Under the pieces are notes generated by a model. It made no database searches. It saw nothing but the letters and a program-made list of their open reading frames with translations, and was not told the origin of the DNA. Of a DNA stretch of 64,000 nucleotides, positions 42,034-51,592 are shown one piece after another. How positions within the stretch are numbered: position 1 is the stretch's first letter; each line of letters begins with the position of its first letter. The DNA comes from JBNKHG01 sp050290225 (GTDB lineage: Bacteria; Pseudomonadota; Gammaproteobacteria; Pseudomonadales; Cellvibrionaceae). The stretch is taken from the NCBI GenBank assembly GCA_050290225.1, contig JBNKHG010000091.1:19358-83357 (forward strand). The letters run 5' to 3'. Made by a program: the position numbers and the translations under genes.

Positions 42034-44496
42034 ATGATTGACGGCTTTTTGCTGACACGCCAGTGGCGCGAATCGAGCACTAAGCCAAATAGGACGGCAG
42101 CAGCGGCTCAGGAAGACGGCGTCACCCTCGATTTCTGGTTTGCCACCGACCAGGGGCCACGTTGGGTGCAGATTACCCGCCAGGAGGCGGTGTTGTTTAT
42201 CGCCCGGGCCGACGCCAATGCGGTGGCGGCTTTGCTGGGCACGCACCATGACTGGCGTCAGGCGCAAGTGTCCCTCGCCAACTTCCACAACCAACCGGTA
42301 AACGCCCTCTACCTTCGCAGCCAACGGCGTTTGTTCGAGTTACGAGACCTGCTGCACAATCGCGGCATTCGTTGCTGGGAGGCGGATATCCGGCCGCCCG
42401 AGCGCTACCTGATGGAGCGTTTTATCACCGGTGGCTGTCAACTGCAGGGCGGCGAACCTGCGTCTGCAAAGCAACCCTGGCGCAATCCCCGCCTGGTGCC
42501 AATGGATTACCGCCCCCGGCTAAAACGTGTTTCTGTCGACATCGAAACCTCAATGAAGGCCGACGAACTCTACTCCATCGCTGTTTGGGCCGAGGAGGAT
42601 CGGAGGGTCTTTATGGTGGGAACGCCGGACCATGACGGAAACGGCGAGATTCCAGCGGAATCAGATAGCGATTATGTGCCCTCTTTTGACATCCCTATAC
42701 AGTACTGCCCAACCCAGGCCGACTGTCTGAGGGCATTTCTCGATTGGATCGGGGAGTATGACCCGGATGTATTGATCGGCTGGAATCTGGTGCAGTTCGA
42801 TCTGTGGGTCCTGGAGCAACTCAGTCGTCGCCTGCGAGTGCCCTTTTTATTGGGGCGTGCCCGTCAAGCGCTTCACTGGCGTGAGGACGGCAGCGATCGC
42901 GATCGGCACTATGTCACTATCCCGGGGCGTGTGGCGCTGGACGGCATTGAGTTGCTAAAAGCCGCCACTTACCATTTCGACAGCTACGCCCTGGAGAATG
43001 TGGCACAACAGCTGCTGGGACAGGGTAAGTTGCTGAGCGGCAGCGACCGGGGAGGGGACATCACCGCACTTTTCCAGTGCGACAAGCCTCGCCTGGCAGC
43101 CTATAACCTGCGAGATTGCGAGTTGGTGTGGGATATTTTTCTGCACACCAAACTGCTCGAGTTTGCGGTCGAACGCAGCCAGCTGACCGGCCTGCTAATG
43201 GATCGTATCGGCGGCTCGGTGGCCTCGTTTGAATTCGCCTATTTGCCCCGCCTGCATCGCGAAGGCTATGTTGCCCCTAACCTGGGGGAGTTGGAGTCGG
43301 ACGTGGTCAGCCCCGGCGGCTTTGTGATGGATTCGCAACCCGGTATCTATGACAATGTGTTAGTGCTGGATTTTAAAAGCCTGTACCCGAGCATTATCCG
43401 CAGTTTTAAAATAGATCCCTGTGGCTTTTGGTTGGCGCAACACCGACAGCTGCCGCCCGAGGCGGTGGTGCCCGGCTTTAATGGCGCCCGCTTCGCCAAG
43501 CAGGGGCATATACTACCCGGCATTATCACCGAACTCTGGCAGGCCCGTGACCGCGCCAAATCCGAACGCAACCAACCACTGTCACAAGCCATCAAGATCA
43601 TTATGAACTCCTTTTACGGGGTGCTCGGCTCTCCCGGTTGCCGTTTCTTCGATCCCCGGGTATCGAGCTCAATCACATTGCGCGGTCATGAAATTATCCA
43701 GTGCAGCGCTGACTGGTTGCGGGAGCGGGGATTGAGCGTGATCTATGGCGATACCGATTCTGTATTTGTCTGGTTGAACCGGGATTGCAGTCCGGCTGAG
43801 GCCCGGGCCATTGGCGTGGACCTGGCAAACGGGCTTAATGCCTGGTGGGCGCAGGAGTTGCTGCAGAAGTTCGGTGTCGAGAGCGCCTTGGAAATCGAAT
43901 TTGAAACCCATTATCGGCGCTTTCTGATGCCGACCATTCGCGGTTCAGACAAGGGCAGTAAAAAACGCTACGCAGGCCTCGTGCAGGCGGCCACCGACGG
44001 TGGCTCGAGCGTAGGTGACGACCCATTGCGTCTGGTATTCAAAGGCCTGGAAAATGTGCGCACCGATTGGACACCCCTGGCCAGGGATTTTCAGGAAGAA
44101 CTGTATAAACGCATTTTCTATCGCCAACCCTTTGCCGCTATGGTTCGCTCACTGGTGGCGGATGTCTGGGCGGGCCGATGTGACAGCCAACTGGTGTATC
44201 GCAAGCGGCTGCGGCGACAATTGGCGGATTATCAAAAGAATGTGCCGCCCCATGTACGCGCTGCACGGCGGCTTGAGGAATTGTCCTCGGGGCGCATTCG
44301 CCCCAGGCGTGGCGACTGGGTGGAATATCTGATTACACTCAACGGTCCGGAACCTGTTCAGTTCCGTCGCAGTTCCATCGATTACAGCCACTATATCGAG
44401 CGGCAGTTAAAACCGGTGGCAGACAGCATCCTTCATTTCCTGAATACATCCTTCGACCAGATTGTCGATCGCCAGTTGGGACTCTTCGAGGATTAG
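42034..44496 (+). CDS. polB: DNA polymerase II
   Basis: An 820-aa family B polymerase used in replication restart and translesion synthesis. The 3'-5' exonuclease motif SVDIETS (Asp169, Glu171) is intact. Polymerase motifs are DFKSLYPSIIRSF (about 447-459), KIIMNSFYGVLGS, and YGDTDSV (571-577) with both catalytic Asp. Compared with E. coli (783 aa) there are small insertions. In E. coli the gene is SOS-induced; I saw no full CTG-N10-CAG box in the 77 bp upstream. Confidence 0.96.
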   Translation: MIDGFLLTRQWRESSTKPNRTAAAAQEDGVTLDFWFATDQGPRWVQITRQEAVLFIARADANAVAALLGTHHDWRQAQVSLANFHNQPVNALYLRSQRRLFELRDLLHNRGIRCWEADIRPPERYLMERFITGGCQLQGGEPASAKQPWRNPRLVPMDYRPRLKRVSVDIETSMKADELYSIAVWAEEDRRVFMVGTPDHDGNGEIPAESDSDYVPSFDIPIQYCPTQADCLRAFLDWIGEYDPDVLIGWNLVQFDLWVLEQLSRRLRVPFLLGRARQALHWREDGSDRDRHYVTIPGRVALDGIELLKAATYHFDSYALENVAQQLLGQGKLLSGSDRGGDITALFQCDKPRLAAYNLRDCELVWDIFLHTKLLEFAVERSQLTGLLMDRIGGSVASFEFAYLPRLHREGYVAPNLGELESDVVSPGGFVMDSQPGIYDNVLVLDFKSLYPSIIRSFKIDPCGFWLAQHRQLPPEAVVPGFNGARFAKQGHILPGIITELWQARDRAKSERNQPLSQAIKIIMNSFYGVLGSPGCRFFDPRVSSSITLRGHEIIQCSADWLRERGLSVIYGDTDSVFVWLNRDCSPAEARAIGVDLANGLNAWWAQELLQKFGVESALEIEFETHYRRFLMPTIRGSDKGSKKRYAGLVQAATDGGSSVGDDPLRLVFKGLENVRTDWTPLARDFQEELYKRIFYRQPFAAMVRSLVADVWAGRCDSQLVYRKRLRRQLADYQKNVPPHVRAARRLEELSSGRIRPRRGDWVEYLITLNGPEPVQFRRSSIDYSHYIERQLKPVADSILHFLNTSFDQIVDRQLGLFED

Positions 44497-44555
44497 CCCT
44501 TGGCCGACAATTCCCCTGTATTTCTTCCTGAGGATCTGTCTGCCCGGACGATCTG

Positions 44556-45554
44556 TCAGTTCTCCATTACCCGGCACAGGATTTCTCCATGTTGTTCGGG
44601 ACGCAAGCGCGGTCCGAATTGCGAGACCACGGTGGCGGAAGCCAGGCTGGCCAGTTCGCCTGCCTGCTGGAACGACAAATCGTGGGTAATGGCATAGAGA
44701 AAGGCGCCGGCAAACATATCCCCGGCGCCATTGCTGTCCACAGCCGTGACCTTGTGGGGGGCGATGCGGATTACATGTTCGCCATCGCACACCAGTGCGC
44801 CGTCGGCGCCACAGGTAATGGCGAACGTATTCGCATAGGCTTTCAACGCCTCGGCTGCCGCAGCCAGGGAGTCTGTGCCAGTGAACCCCTGGGCCTCTGC
44901 CTGGTTGCAAAACAGCAGGTCGACACGCTCGCCGATCATAGCCTTGAGGCCCTCGTTAAAGAACTCCACCATGGCGGGGTCGGAGAGGCTGAGTGCGGTT
45001 TTGACGCCGTTGGCCTCCGCCAGCTCGCGCAGACGGATGGCGGCCGCGCGTCCGGTCTCTGAAGTCACCAGGTAACCCTCAATGTAGACGTACTCGGATT
45101 TCGCAACCGCGTCTTCGTGCAGCTCGCGGGTGGAGATCGTTTCGCTGATCCCGAGGTAGGTGTTCATTGTGCGCTCGGCATCGGGGGTGATCATCACCAG
45201 GCACTTGCCTGTAATTCCGGATTCCAGGCCATTGTGATGGTAATCCACCCCGGCAGCCACCAGGTCGTTGAGATAAAAACGGCCGTTGTCGTCATCGGCG
45301 ACCTTGCAGCTATAGAAATTTTTGGCTCCAAAATAGCTGGCGGCGATGATAGTGTTGGCCGCCGAGCCTCCACTGGCGCGCTTGGAGGTGACCAGGTGGT
45401 CGGACAGACACTCCACCAGCCGGTGCTGGCGGTCTTCATCAACCAGGGTCATCACCCCTTTTTCGACCTGAAATTCGGTCAGGTCGGTATCGCTGACTTC
45501 GATTTCGGTATCGACCAAGGCGGCACCTATGCCGTAGAGGTGGTATTGACTCAT
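44556..45554 (-). CDS. PfkB-family kinase, probably adenosine kinase
   Basis: A 332-aa ribokinase-fold kinase. The N-terminal GIGAALVDTEIEV and GGSAANTIIAASYFG motifs and the C-terminal DSNGAGDMFAGAFLYA (anion hole and catalytic Asp) are intact. The pattern AALVDTEI and the length match the bacterial adenosine kinase-like group rather than ribokinase or fructokinase. It would salvage adenosine to AMP, but substrate cannot be fixed from sequence. It diverges from mrcB and converges on polB. Confidence 0.85.
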   Translation of the reverse strand: MSQYHLYGIGAALVDTEIEVSDTDLTEFQVEKGVMTLVDEDRQHRLVECLSDHLVTSKRASGGSAANTIIAASYFGAKNFYSCKVADDDNGRFYLNDLVAAGVDYHHNGLESGITGKCLVMITPDAERTMNTYLGISETISTRELHEDAVAKSEYVYIEGYLVTSETGRAAAIRLRELAEANGVKTALSLSDPAMVEFFNEGLKAMIGERVDLLFCNQAEAQGFTGTDSLAAAAEALKAYANTFAITCGADGALVCDGEHVIRIAPHKVTAVDSNGAGDMFAGAFLYAITHDLSFQQAGELASLASATVVSQFGPRLRPEQHGEILCRVMEN

Positions 45555-45720
45555 GGTTGGAATCTCTTTGCTTGAGCGGTCTCAATGCCGCGGGAACCTG
45601 TATGGCCGAGGCCTGGAGTGGCGCATTATGCGGAAAATTTGCCGTCCTATAAAGTACAGAGATTCCGTACTGAGGCAATTGTCATGTTTCGTGTCGTCGC
45701 GACAGGTATACTAACGCCCC

Positions 45721-48063
45721 ATGAGTCAGTCCCGTTCTTCAACAAACACCCGTTCCCGGAAGTCCAAAGGCAAGAAAACGCCGCCCCGAGCCGGTGGCGG
45801 TTTTCGCCGTATCTGGAGGCTGGTTATTGTCTCCGGGTTAATTGTGACAGTGGCTGGCGTCGGCCTGCTCGATTGGCTCGTGACCAGTAAGTTCAACGGC
45901 AAAAAATGGGCATTACCGGCGCGGGTTTATGCACGCCCCCTGGAGTTATTTGAGGGCCGCGCGCTTAAATCCGAGGTGCTGGAACAGGAGTTGAAAGCGC
46001 TCGGCTATCGTCAGGTCGGGGCTCTGTCCGCACCCGGTCAGGTGCTTCAGGCTGGAACCCATTTTTCCATACACAGCCGCGGTTTTGATTTCTGGGACAA
46101 GCATGATCCCGCCCAGCCTTTTTCCCTGACGCTTAGCGGAGGGCGGGTGCGTCAATTGCGGGACAGTCGTGGTGATCCCCTGGAACTGGTACGCCTGGAG
46201 CCGCGTGAAATTGGCGGCATCTATCCCGCCCATGGGGAAGACAGGTTGTTAGTGCGTCTCAGTGAAATCCCGCCGTTGATGGGCGAGGCCCTGATCGCGG
46301 TCGAGGACCGGCGGTTTCTCGATCATTTCGGGGTGTCGCCACGCGCTATAGCCCGGGCTGCACTGGCGAACATCAAGTCGGGCAGCGTGGTCCAGGGAGG
46401 CAGCACCCTGACCCAGCAGTTGGTGAAGAACTTCTACCTCAACCAGGAACGCAGTTTGATGCGTAAAGCGGTGGAGGCAGTGATGGCGCTATTGCTGGAG
46501 TTTCACTACTCCAAGGCCGAGATCCTGGAAACCTATATCAACGAAGTCTATCTGGGCCAGAGCGGTTCGAGAGCGGTGCACGGCTTTGCCCTGGCCTCTG
46601 TGCACTATTTCCACCGACCGCTGACGGAGTTGGAATTACCACAACTGGCGTTGTTGGTCGGTTTGGTAAAAGGCGCGTCCTACTACAATCCCTGGCGATT
46701 TCCCGAGCGGGCCAAACGTCGACGCGACCTGGTGTTGGGGGTGATGGCTGACGAAGGCTTGATCTCTACCGAACAACTGGCTGATGCCAAGGCGCAGCCA
46801 TTGGGTGTAAAGGATCGGGGTGGTGGTCAGTTGCACCCCTATCCCGCCTATATGGACCTGGTTAAGCGACAGTTGATGCGGGATTATCGGGAGGAGGATC
46901 TTCGCTCAGAGGGTCTGCGCATATTTACCGGACTCGACCCCTGGGTGCAGGCTCGGACGGAAGAGAGCTTGGCGAAGCGGTTGCAGGACCTGGAAATCGC
47001 GCGTGGCATCAGTAGCAATAGCTTGCAGGGGGCTGCCGTGGTTGTGGCGGTGGGCAGTGGCGAGGTGATGGCGGTGGTCGGTGATCGCAACAGTCGTTTC
47101 TCCGGATTTAACCGCGCCCTGGATGCCCGTCGTCAAGTGGGGTCTCTGATTAAACCGGCGGTTTATCTCGCGGCCCTGTCGGGGGATCAGGGCTATACCC
47201 TGGCTACGCCCATCAGTGACGGGCCTGTGACTGTGGCCGGGCGCGATGGCAGCTTTTGGCAGCCGAGCAATTTTTCCCACAAGAATCATGGCGAGGTACC
47301 TCTCTATAAGGCACTTGCCCATTCCTATAACCAGTCTACGGCTCGCCTGGGGATGCAGCTGGGATTGCACCGAGTGAAACACACGGTAGAGGCTCTGGGG
47401 GTGACGGTGGATGTGCCTCAGGTACCATCCATGCTGTTGGGGTCGGTGGAAATGTCGCCGCTGGAGGTTGCGACAATGTACCACACGTTGGCCACCGAAG
47501 GGTTTTACACCCCGCTGCGGTCGATTAGAGCGGTATTGTCAGCCGATGGAACACCGCTTAAGCGTTATCCCCTGCAAGTGGAACAGCGATTTAGCACCGA
47601 GGCGGTTTACCTGTTGAATTATGCCTTGCAGGCGGTGATGCACGAGGGGACCGGCAGGAGTGCCTATAGTCGCCTGCCCAGGGAACTGCGCCTGGCCGGG
47701 AAAACCGGCACCACTAATGATCAGCGCGACAGCTGGTTCAGTGGCTACAGTGGCGACCATCTGGCTGTGGTGTGGCTGGGGCGCGACGATAACGGGCGTA
47801 CGCCTCTGACCGGCGCCAGCGGGGCTTTGCAGGTGTGGACGGACCTGATGCTCCAGTTACCCACCCGCAGTATGGACACTACTCCACCCTTGGCGGTGCG
47901 CTATAGTTACGTGGACATAGACAGCGGTCAGTTGAGCGGAGAAAATTGCCGCGGGGCACAACATTTGCCTTTTATCGAAGGGCAGGAACCCATGGGCAAG
48001 GCCCACTGCGAATGGGTGGAGAACCCAGTGGTTCACTGGTGGAAAGGTTTGTGGCGAAAGTGA
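45721..48063 (+). CDS. mrcB: Penicillin-binding protein 1B (bifunctional peptidoglycan synthase)
   Basis: A 780-aa class A PBP. A basic cytoplasmic tail (1-30) leads to one transmembrane helix (about 31-55), then a UB2H-like domain (about 65-165). The GT51 glycosyltransferase has EDRRFLDHFG (catalytic Glu195) and GGSTLTQQLVKN. The transpeptidase has SLIK (Ser475, Lys478), SYN (535-537) and KTGTT (661-665). It polymerises and cross-links peptidoglycan. The UB2H region normally docks an outer-membrane lipoprotein activator, and a TPR lipoprotein gene follows after only 7 bp. Confidence 0.96.
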   Translation: MSQSRSSTNTRSRKSKGKKTPPRAGGGFRRIWRLVIVSGLIVTVAGVGLLDWLVTSKFNGKKWALPARVYARPLELFEGRALKSEVLEQELKALGYRQVGALSAPGQVLQAGTHFSIHSRGFDFWDKHDPAQPFSLTLSGGRVRQLRDSRGDPLELVRLEPREIGGIYPAHGEDRLLVRLSEIPPLMGEALIAVEDRRFLDHFGVSPRAIARAALANIKSGSVVQGGSTLTQQLVKNFYLNQERSLMRKAVEAVMALLLEFHYSKAEILETYINEVYLGQSGSRAVHGFALASVHYFHRPLTELELPQLALLVGLVKGASYYNPWRFPERAKRRRDLVLGVMADEGLISTEQLADAKAQPLGVKDRGGGQLHPYPAYMDLVKRQLMRDYREEDLRSEGLRIFTGLDPWVQARTEESLAKRLQDLEIARGISSNSLQGAAVVVAVGSGEVMAVVGDRNSRFSGFNRALDARRQVGSLIKPAVYLAALSGDQGYTLATPISDGPVTVAGRDGSFWQPSNFSHKNHGEVPLYKALAHSYNQSTARLGMQLGLHRVKHTVEALGVTVDVPQVPSMLLGSVEMSPLEVATMYHTLATEGFYTPLRSIRAVLSADGTPLKRYPLQVEQRFSTEAVYLLNYALQAVMHEGTGRSAYSRLPRELRLAGKTGTTNDQRDSWFSGYSGDHLAVVWLGRDDNGRTPLTGASGALQVWTDLMLQLPTRSMDTTPPLAVRYSYVDIDSGQLSGENCRGAQHLPFIEGQEPMGKAHCEWVENPVVHWWKGLWRK

Positions 48064-48070
48064 GACAGCG

Positions 48071-48520
48071 ATGCAAGTGATAGCGGGTTGGGTGGCCTCC
48101 AGGTGGCGATACGGCTGGCTGCTGCTGATAATGACATTGTTACAGGCCTGCGCAGCACCGGGTCAGCGTGCCCCGGTGAGTGATCCGGGAGCGGAATCAG
48201 GGCCATCGGTGGAAGAACGGCCCTCCTCGATACCTGTCAGGTCGGTTCCTGTGGAAGATTTACCCGCCGTACGCGGTCTATTGCAGCAGGCTAATTCACA
48301 TTATAGTGATGGTGACTGGTCGGCGGCCATCGCAGCGGCTGAGCGCGGCTTGCGTATCGAACGGCGGGTGGCGGACTTTTACCTGGTGCTGGCGCGCAGC
48401 TATCAGCAATTGGGCGAGCTGGAGCGAGCCCGGGAATTTGCACGACAGGGGATACGCTACACCCAGCCCGATGACAGTGTCAGGCATGCATTACAGCAAA
48501 TCCAGGGGAACGCTGAATAG
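48071..48520 (+). CDS. TPR lipoprotein, probable PBP1B activator (LpoP-like)
   Basis: A 149-aa protein with a signal peptide and lipobox LLQAC (Cys27), a disordered Pro/Ser/Glu-rich linker (about 28-65), then a compact TPR-like region (VRGLLQQANSHYSDGDWSAA ... YLVLARSYQQLGELERARE). In Pseudomonas aeruginosa, LpoP is a TPR lipoprotein encoded beside the PBP1B gene and stimulates it in place of E. coli LpoB. Position, architecture and size match. The role is inferred; the sequence itself shows only a lipid-anchored TPR protein. Confidence 0.75.
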   Translation: MQVIAGWVASRWRYGWLLLIMTLLQACAAPGQRAPVSDPGAESGPSVEERPSSIPVRSVPVEDLPAVRGLLQQANSHYSDGDWSAAIAAAERGLRIERRVADFYLVLARSYQQLGELERAREFARQGIRYTQPDDSVRHALQQIQGNAE

Positions 48521-48846
48521 GGCGATGTCAGCTTGAAGGAGTACTCCTGCAGCCCTGCTCCTGCGTAGCCCGGTTTCTGTCAATGCCGTAAATTCAGTGC
48601 TACTATCGGGCAGGAAGAAAACAGGCGAGTCGGCACCGGCACCTCAGGCATCACATCAAGGGCTTGAAGGCATCCACAAGGAATAAATAACAGCCGGCTA
48701 ATTAGAGCCTTGCCCTTTTGTGAACTCTGCAGCGCATTCCATTGTCTGCGAGCTACACTGTTAGAGAATAAGTGAGTAGGTGAATAGAGTAGGTGAATAA
48801 AAAGGGCACCTGAACCAAGGAAGTTGTCGATATTATCCGAAAGTCT
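48521..48846. other. Gap before the DUF1631 gene
   Basis: A 326-bp stretch without a credible gene. It contains a perfect 13-bp tandem duplication (GAGTAGGTGAATA at 48774-48786 and 48787-48799) about 50 bp before the DUF1631 start. Confidence 0.6.
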
Positions 48847-51216
48847 ATGAGCATGAATACTAGCCTGGATCCTCGCGGCGGCGAGCGGAACTCCCACGGC
48901 ATGTCAGAGGCGAAGTTGATCGAGCGTCTCAAGTCCTGCCAAACCATTGCTGTCAAGCATGCGCGCGAGCACTTCCCGCGCTTTATCAACGCGTTGGAGG
49001 AAAATCTTGCCGAGTTGGCCGAGGAGGCCAGGAGCAATCAGGAGCAGGCCCGCCTCTATGAGACACTGAGGGAATACCGGGACAACCGGGCAGAGTTGGA
49101 GCGGTATTTCTGCGGCTATCTCGGTGAGGGCTATATCAAGTTCAAAAACAAAGATCTTCAAACAGAAACCGGGGAGGAGAAGTTTCGCGGCGATATGTTG
49201 TCACTGGTGGACAACGAAGACCTTGAAGAGACCATTGCCATCTCGTCCATTACCCACCGTGCCGACAACCATTTTGCCGAACCCCTGTGGGCCTTGAACC
49301 AGCGCTTATCGGTACTGAATGGGGGTGACAAGGTTAACGATAAGGGCAACCCCATCAGCCCGGTGCAGTTTTGCGAGTCGCTGCGCAAGGCGCTCAAACT
49401 ACTCAGCGTCGATACCAAAGCCAAAATTATTGCCTATCGTGTGCTCGATCGCGAGTTTATCCCCACACTGAAGGAGTTGTTGGATGAAACCAACAACCTG
49501 CTGATCAACGAGGGGATTCTTCCCAATTTACACTATTCTCCCGGCGTGGCGGGGCAGAGTATCGGTTCCGCGTTAGAGCAGTACCAGAGTGAATTTGATA
49601 GTGGTGCGCTGGAGACCGCGCCGCCGAGACCTGCGCCCTTGCCCGGTTCCGGAACACTAGCGGGAATCCCCGGTATGGCTATGCCGGACCCGAGTTTGCC
49701 CAGCGACCAGTACCAGGGCAACCTTGTGGATGCCATTCGCATGTTACAGGGGCATATTGCCCAATACGGTCCCGGTGGTGCTCCCGCAGGGGGTGTTGCC
49801 GGTGGTGGTGTGGCGCCAACGCCTGCTTCTCCCGGTGGCGCGGCCGGCGGACGTCCGGTGATGTTCTACAGTAACCAACAACTCGTGGGGGCGTTGCAAA
49901 ACCTGCAGACCCAGGCGCTTGCCGTTACCGGGCAGCTGCCTGAAGGTGGCGAGGGTCAGATCGTGTCCCTTACCCCCAACAATTTCGCCGCTGTGGGGGC
50001 CCAGCTACAGGAAGAGCTGGAAGAGGAGGGAGAGGTCGATCCCGGCGATATGCACACCATCGATTTGGTGGGCATGTTGTTCGAGTACATGCTCTCTGAC
50101 GATAACCTGCCCAGCGCGGTCAAAGCGCTGCTCAGCTACTTGCATACCCCTTTTCTTAAAATCGCCTTTATCGACAAGGACTTTTTCGAGCAGACAGATC
50201 ATCCGGCGCGCCTGCTGCTTAACAGTCTTGCCGAATCCGGCGCGCGCTGGGTGAGCAATGATGGCAGTAGCCAGTACGAAATCTACCCCAAAATAAAGAA
50301 CATTGTCTCGCAGGTGTTGGAGGAGTTTGAAAACGACGTTCGTCTGTTTGCTGAGCTGCTGTTGGAATTCAGCGCCTACACCAAAAAAATCGCCCGGCGC
50401 CAGGAGTTGATGGAACGGCGCGCCATGGAAAAGGTGCAGGGCGAAGAGAAGTTGCGGGAAGTAAAAATTCGCGTCAACCAGGAGGTGCGCTCGCGTACAG
50501 ACAATCGTGAGCTGCCCTCGGCGGTGCTGCTGCTGTTATTGCAGCCCTGGTCCGATTACCTGGCGTTTCTGTTGTTGCGTTACGGTGATCAATCCGAGAG
50601 TTGGCAGCGGTCGGTCGGTGCTATAGACGACCTGCTTTGGAGTATTGAGCCCAAGGAGTCGAACGTCGACAAAGCGCGGCAGATGGAAATGCACGACGAA
50701 TTGTTGGATATCCTCGAGACCGGATTCGAGACTATCGGTTACGACCAGGCCAAAGGCAAGAAACTGCTGGAGGCGCTCGTCTCCCTGCAAAAACTAGCGC
50801 TACAGAGTAAGAAGGTAGAGCCGGCGCCGGCGCCCATGCGCGACAGGCTGGAATCCATGGCAGCGGAAAAAGTTGGTCATTTCGCAGCTAATGAAGACCA
50901 GCCGACACCGGAAGAAGCGAAGATGGTTGAAAACCTGAAAATGATTGAATTCGGCACCTGGTTTGAGTTTGAGGGAGGCAAACGCCTGAAAGTGGCCTGG
51001 TACAATTCCAAAACCCTGCACTATATGCTGGTAGATCAAATGGGCAAAAAAGTGGCTATGAAATCAGGTCTGGAATTAGCGCGGGAAATGCTGGGTGGTA
51101 CAGCCAAAGTAATCGCCGGTAGTACCAAACCGTTTTTTGAACGGGCGCTGGAAAATATCTTCCACAATTTGAACGCCAAAGCCGAGGCGATACAGCCGGG
51201 AGAGTCCGATGCCTGA
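48847..51216 (+). CDS. DUF1631 family protein
   Basis: A 789-aa cytoplasmic protein without transmembrane helices. The conserved DUF1631 parts are the N-terminal helical region (RLKSCQTIAVKHAREHFPRF then LVDNEDLEETIAISSI) and the C-terminal half (TPFLKIAFIDKDFFEQTDHP, then LLQPWSDYLAFLLLRYG). A Gly/Pro/Ala-rich low-complexity linker lies between (about 255-345). The very C-terminus (TWFEFEGGKRLKVAWYN) resembles a PilZ-like barrel strand set. It overlaps the start of a PilZ gene by 8 bp, so the two are translated together and probably work together. It is sometimes mislabelled as a thymidine phosphorylase; nothing in the sequence supports that. Confidence 0.85.
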   Translation: MSMNTSLDPRGGERNSHGMSEAKLIERLKSCQTIAVKHAREHFPRFINALEENLAELAEEARSNQEQARLYETLREYRDNRAELERYFCGYLGEGYIKFKNKDLQTETGEEKFRGDMLSLVDNEDLEETIAISSITHRADNHFAEPLWALNQRLSVLNGGDKVNDKGNPISPVQFCESLRKALKLLSVDTKAKIIAYRVLDREFIPTLKELLDETNNLLINEGILPNLHYSPGVAGQSIGSALEQYQSEFDSGALETAPPRPAPLPGSGTLAGIPGMAMPDPSLPSDQYQGNLVDAIRMLQGHIAQYGPGGAPAGGVAGGGVAPTPASPGGAAGGRPVMFYSNQQLVGALQNLQTQALAVTGQLPEGGEGQIVSLTPNNFAAVGAQLQEELEEEGEVDPGDMHTIDLVGMLFEYMLSDDNLPSAVKALLSYLHTPFLKIAFIDKDFFEQTDHPARLLLNSLAESGARWVSNDGSSQYEIYPKIKNIVSQVLEEFENDVRLFAELLLEFSAYTKKIARRQELMERRAMEKVQGEEKLREVKIRVNQEVRSRTDNRELPSAVLLLLLQPWSDYLAFLLLRYGDQSESWQRSVGAIDDLLWSIEPKESNVDKARQMEMHDELLDILETGFETIGYDQAKGKKLLEALVSLQKLALQSKKVEPAPAPMRDRLESMAAEKVGHFAANEDQPTPEEAKMVENLKMIEFGTWFEFEGGKRLKVAWYNSKTLHYMLVDQMGKKVAMKSGLELAREMLGGTAKVIAGSTKPFFERALENIFHNLNAKAEAIQPGESDA

Positions 51217-51562
51217 AGCCATTCGATCTTACACACGGCGTTTGAAGCGCCATGCTCTGGATGGGCACGTAGAGGTGTTCGACAGTGTACGGGGCGTCTA
51301 CCTTGGTCGCCTGGTCAATATTCACGCAGAAGGCTTGATGCTGATTGGGGATATTGCCCTGGAGGACGACAAACTCTATCAGCTGGATTTACGCCTGCCG
51401 CAGGCGATCAATGGACGCGAGTCGATCCCGCTGGGCGTTGACTGTCTCTGGGCCAGGGCTTCTGACGACTTCAGCAAACACTGGTCCGGTTGCCAAATCA
51501 TCGATATTTCGCCCCAGGGGGCGGAGGATATCGATGCATTGATCCAATTGATGGGGCAGTAG
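51209..51562 (+). CDS. PilZ domain protein
   Basis: A 117-aa single-domain PilZ-type protein. The N-terminal RRLKRH provides the arginine-rich part of the c-di-GMP motif (RxxxR). The second half is NIHAEGLML rather than the classical (D/N)xSxxG: Asn and Gly are kept but Ser is His. Binding may be altered. It overlaps the end of the DUF1631 gene by 8 bp. Confidence 0.82.
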   Translation: MPEAIRSYTRRLKRHALDGHVEVFDSVRGVYLGRLVNIHAEGLMLIGDIALEDDKLYQLDLRLPQAINGRESIPLGVDCLWARASDDFSKHWSGCQIIDISPQGAEDIDALIQLMGQ

Positions 51563-51592
51563 CCCCATCAATCATTCCATTTCTGGCCGATT

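Noticed and set aside
48742..48759. Promoter before the DUF1631 gene
   Set aside because: TACACT at 48754-48759 resembles a -10, but the nearby TTGTCT is only 6 bases upstream and no other good -35 is seen.
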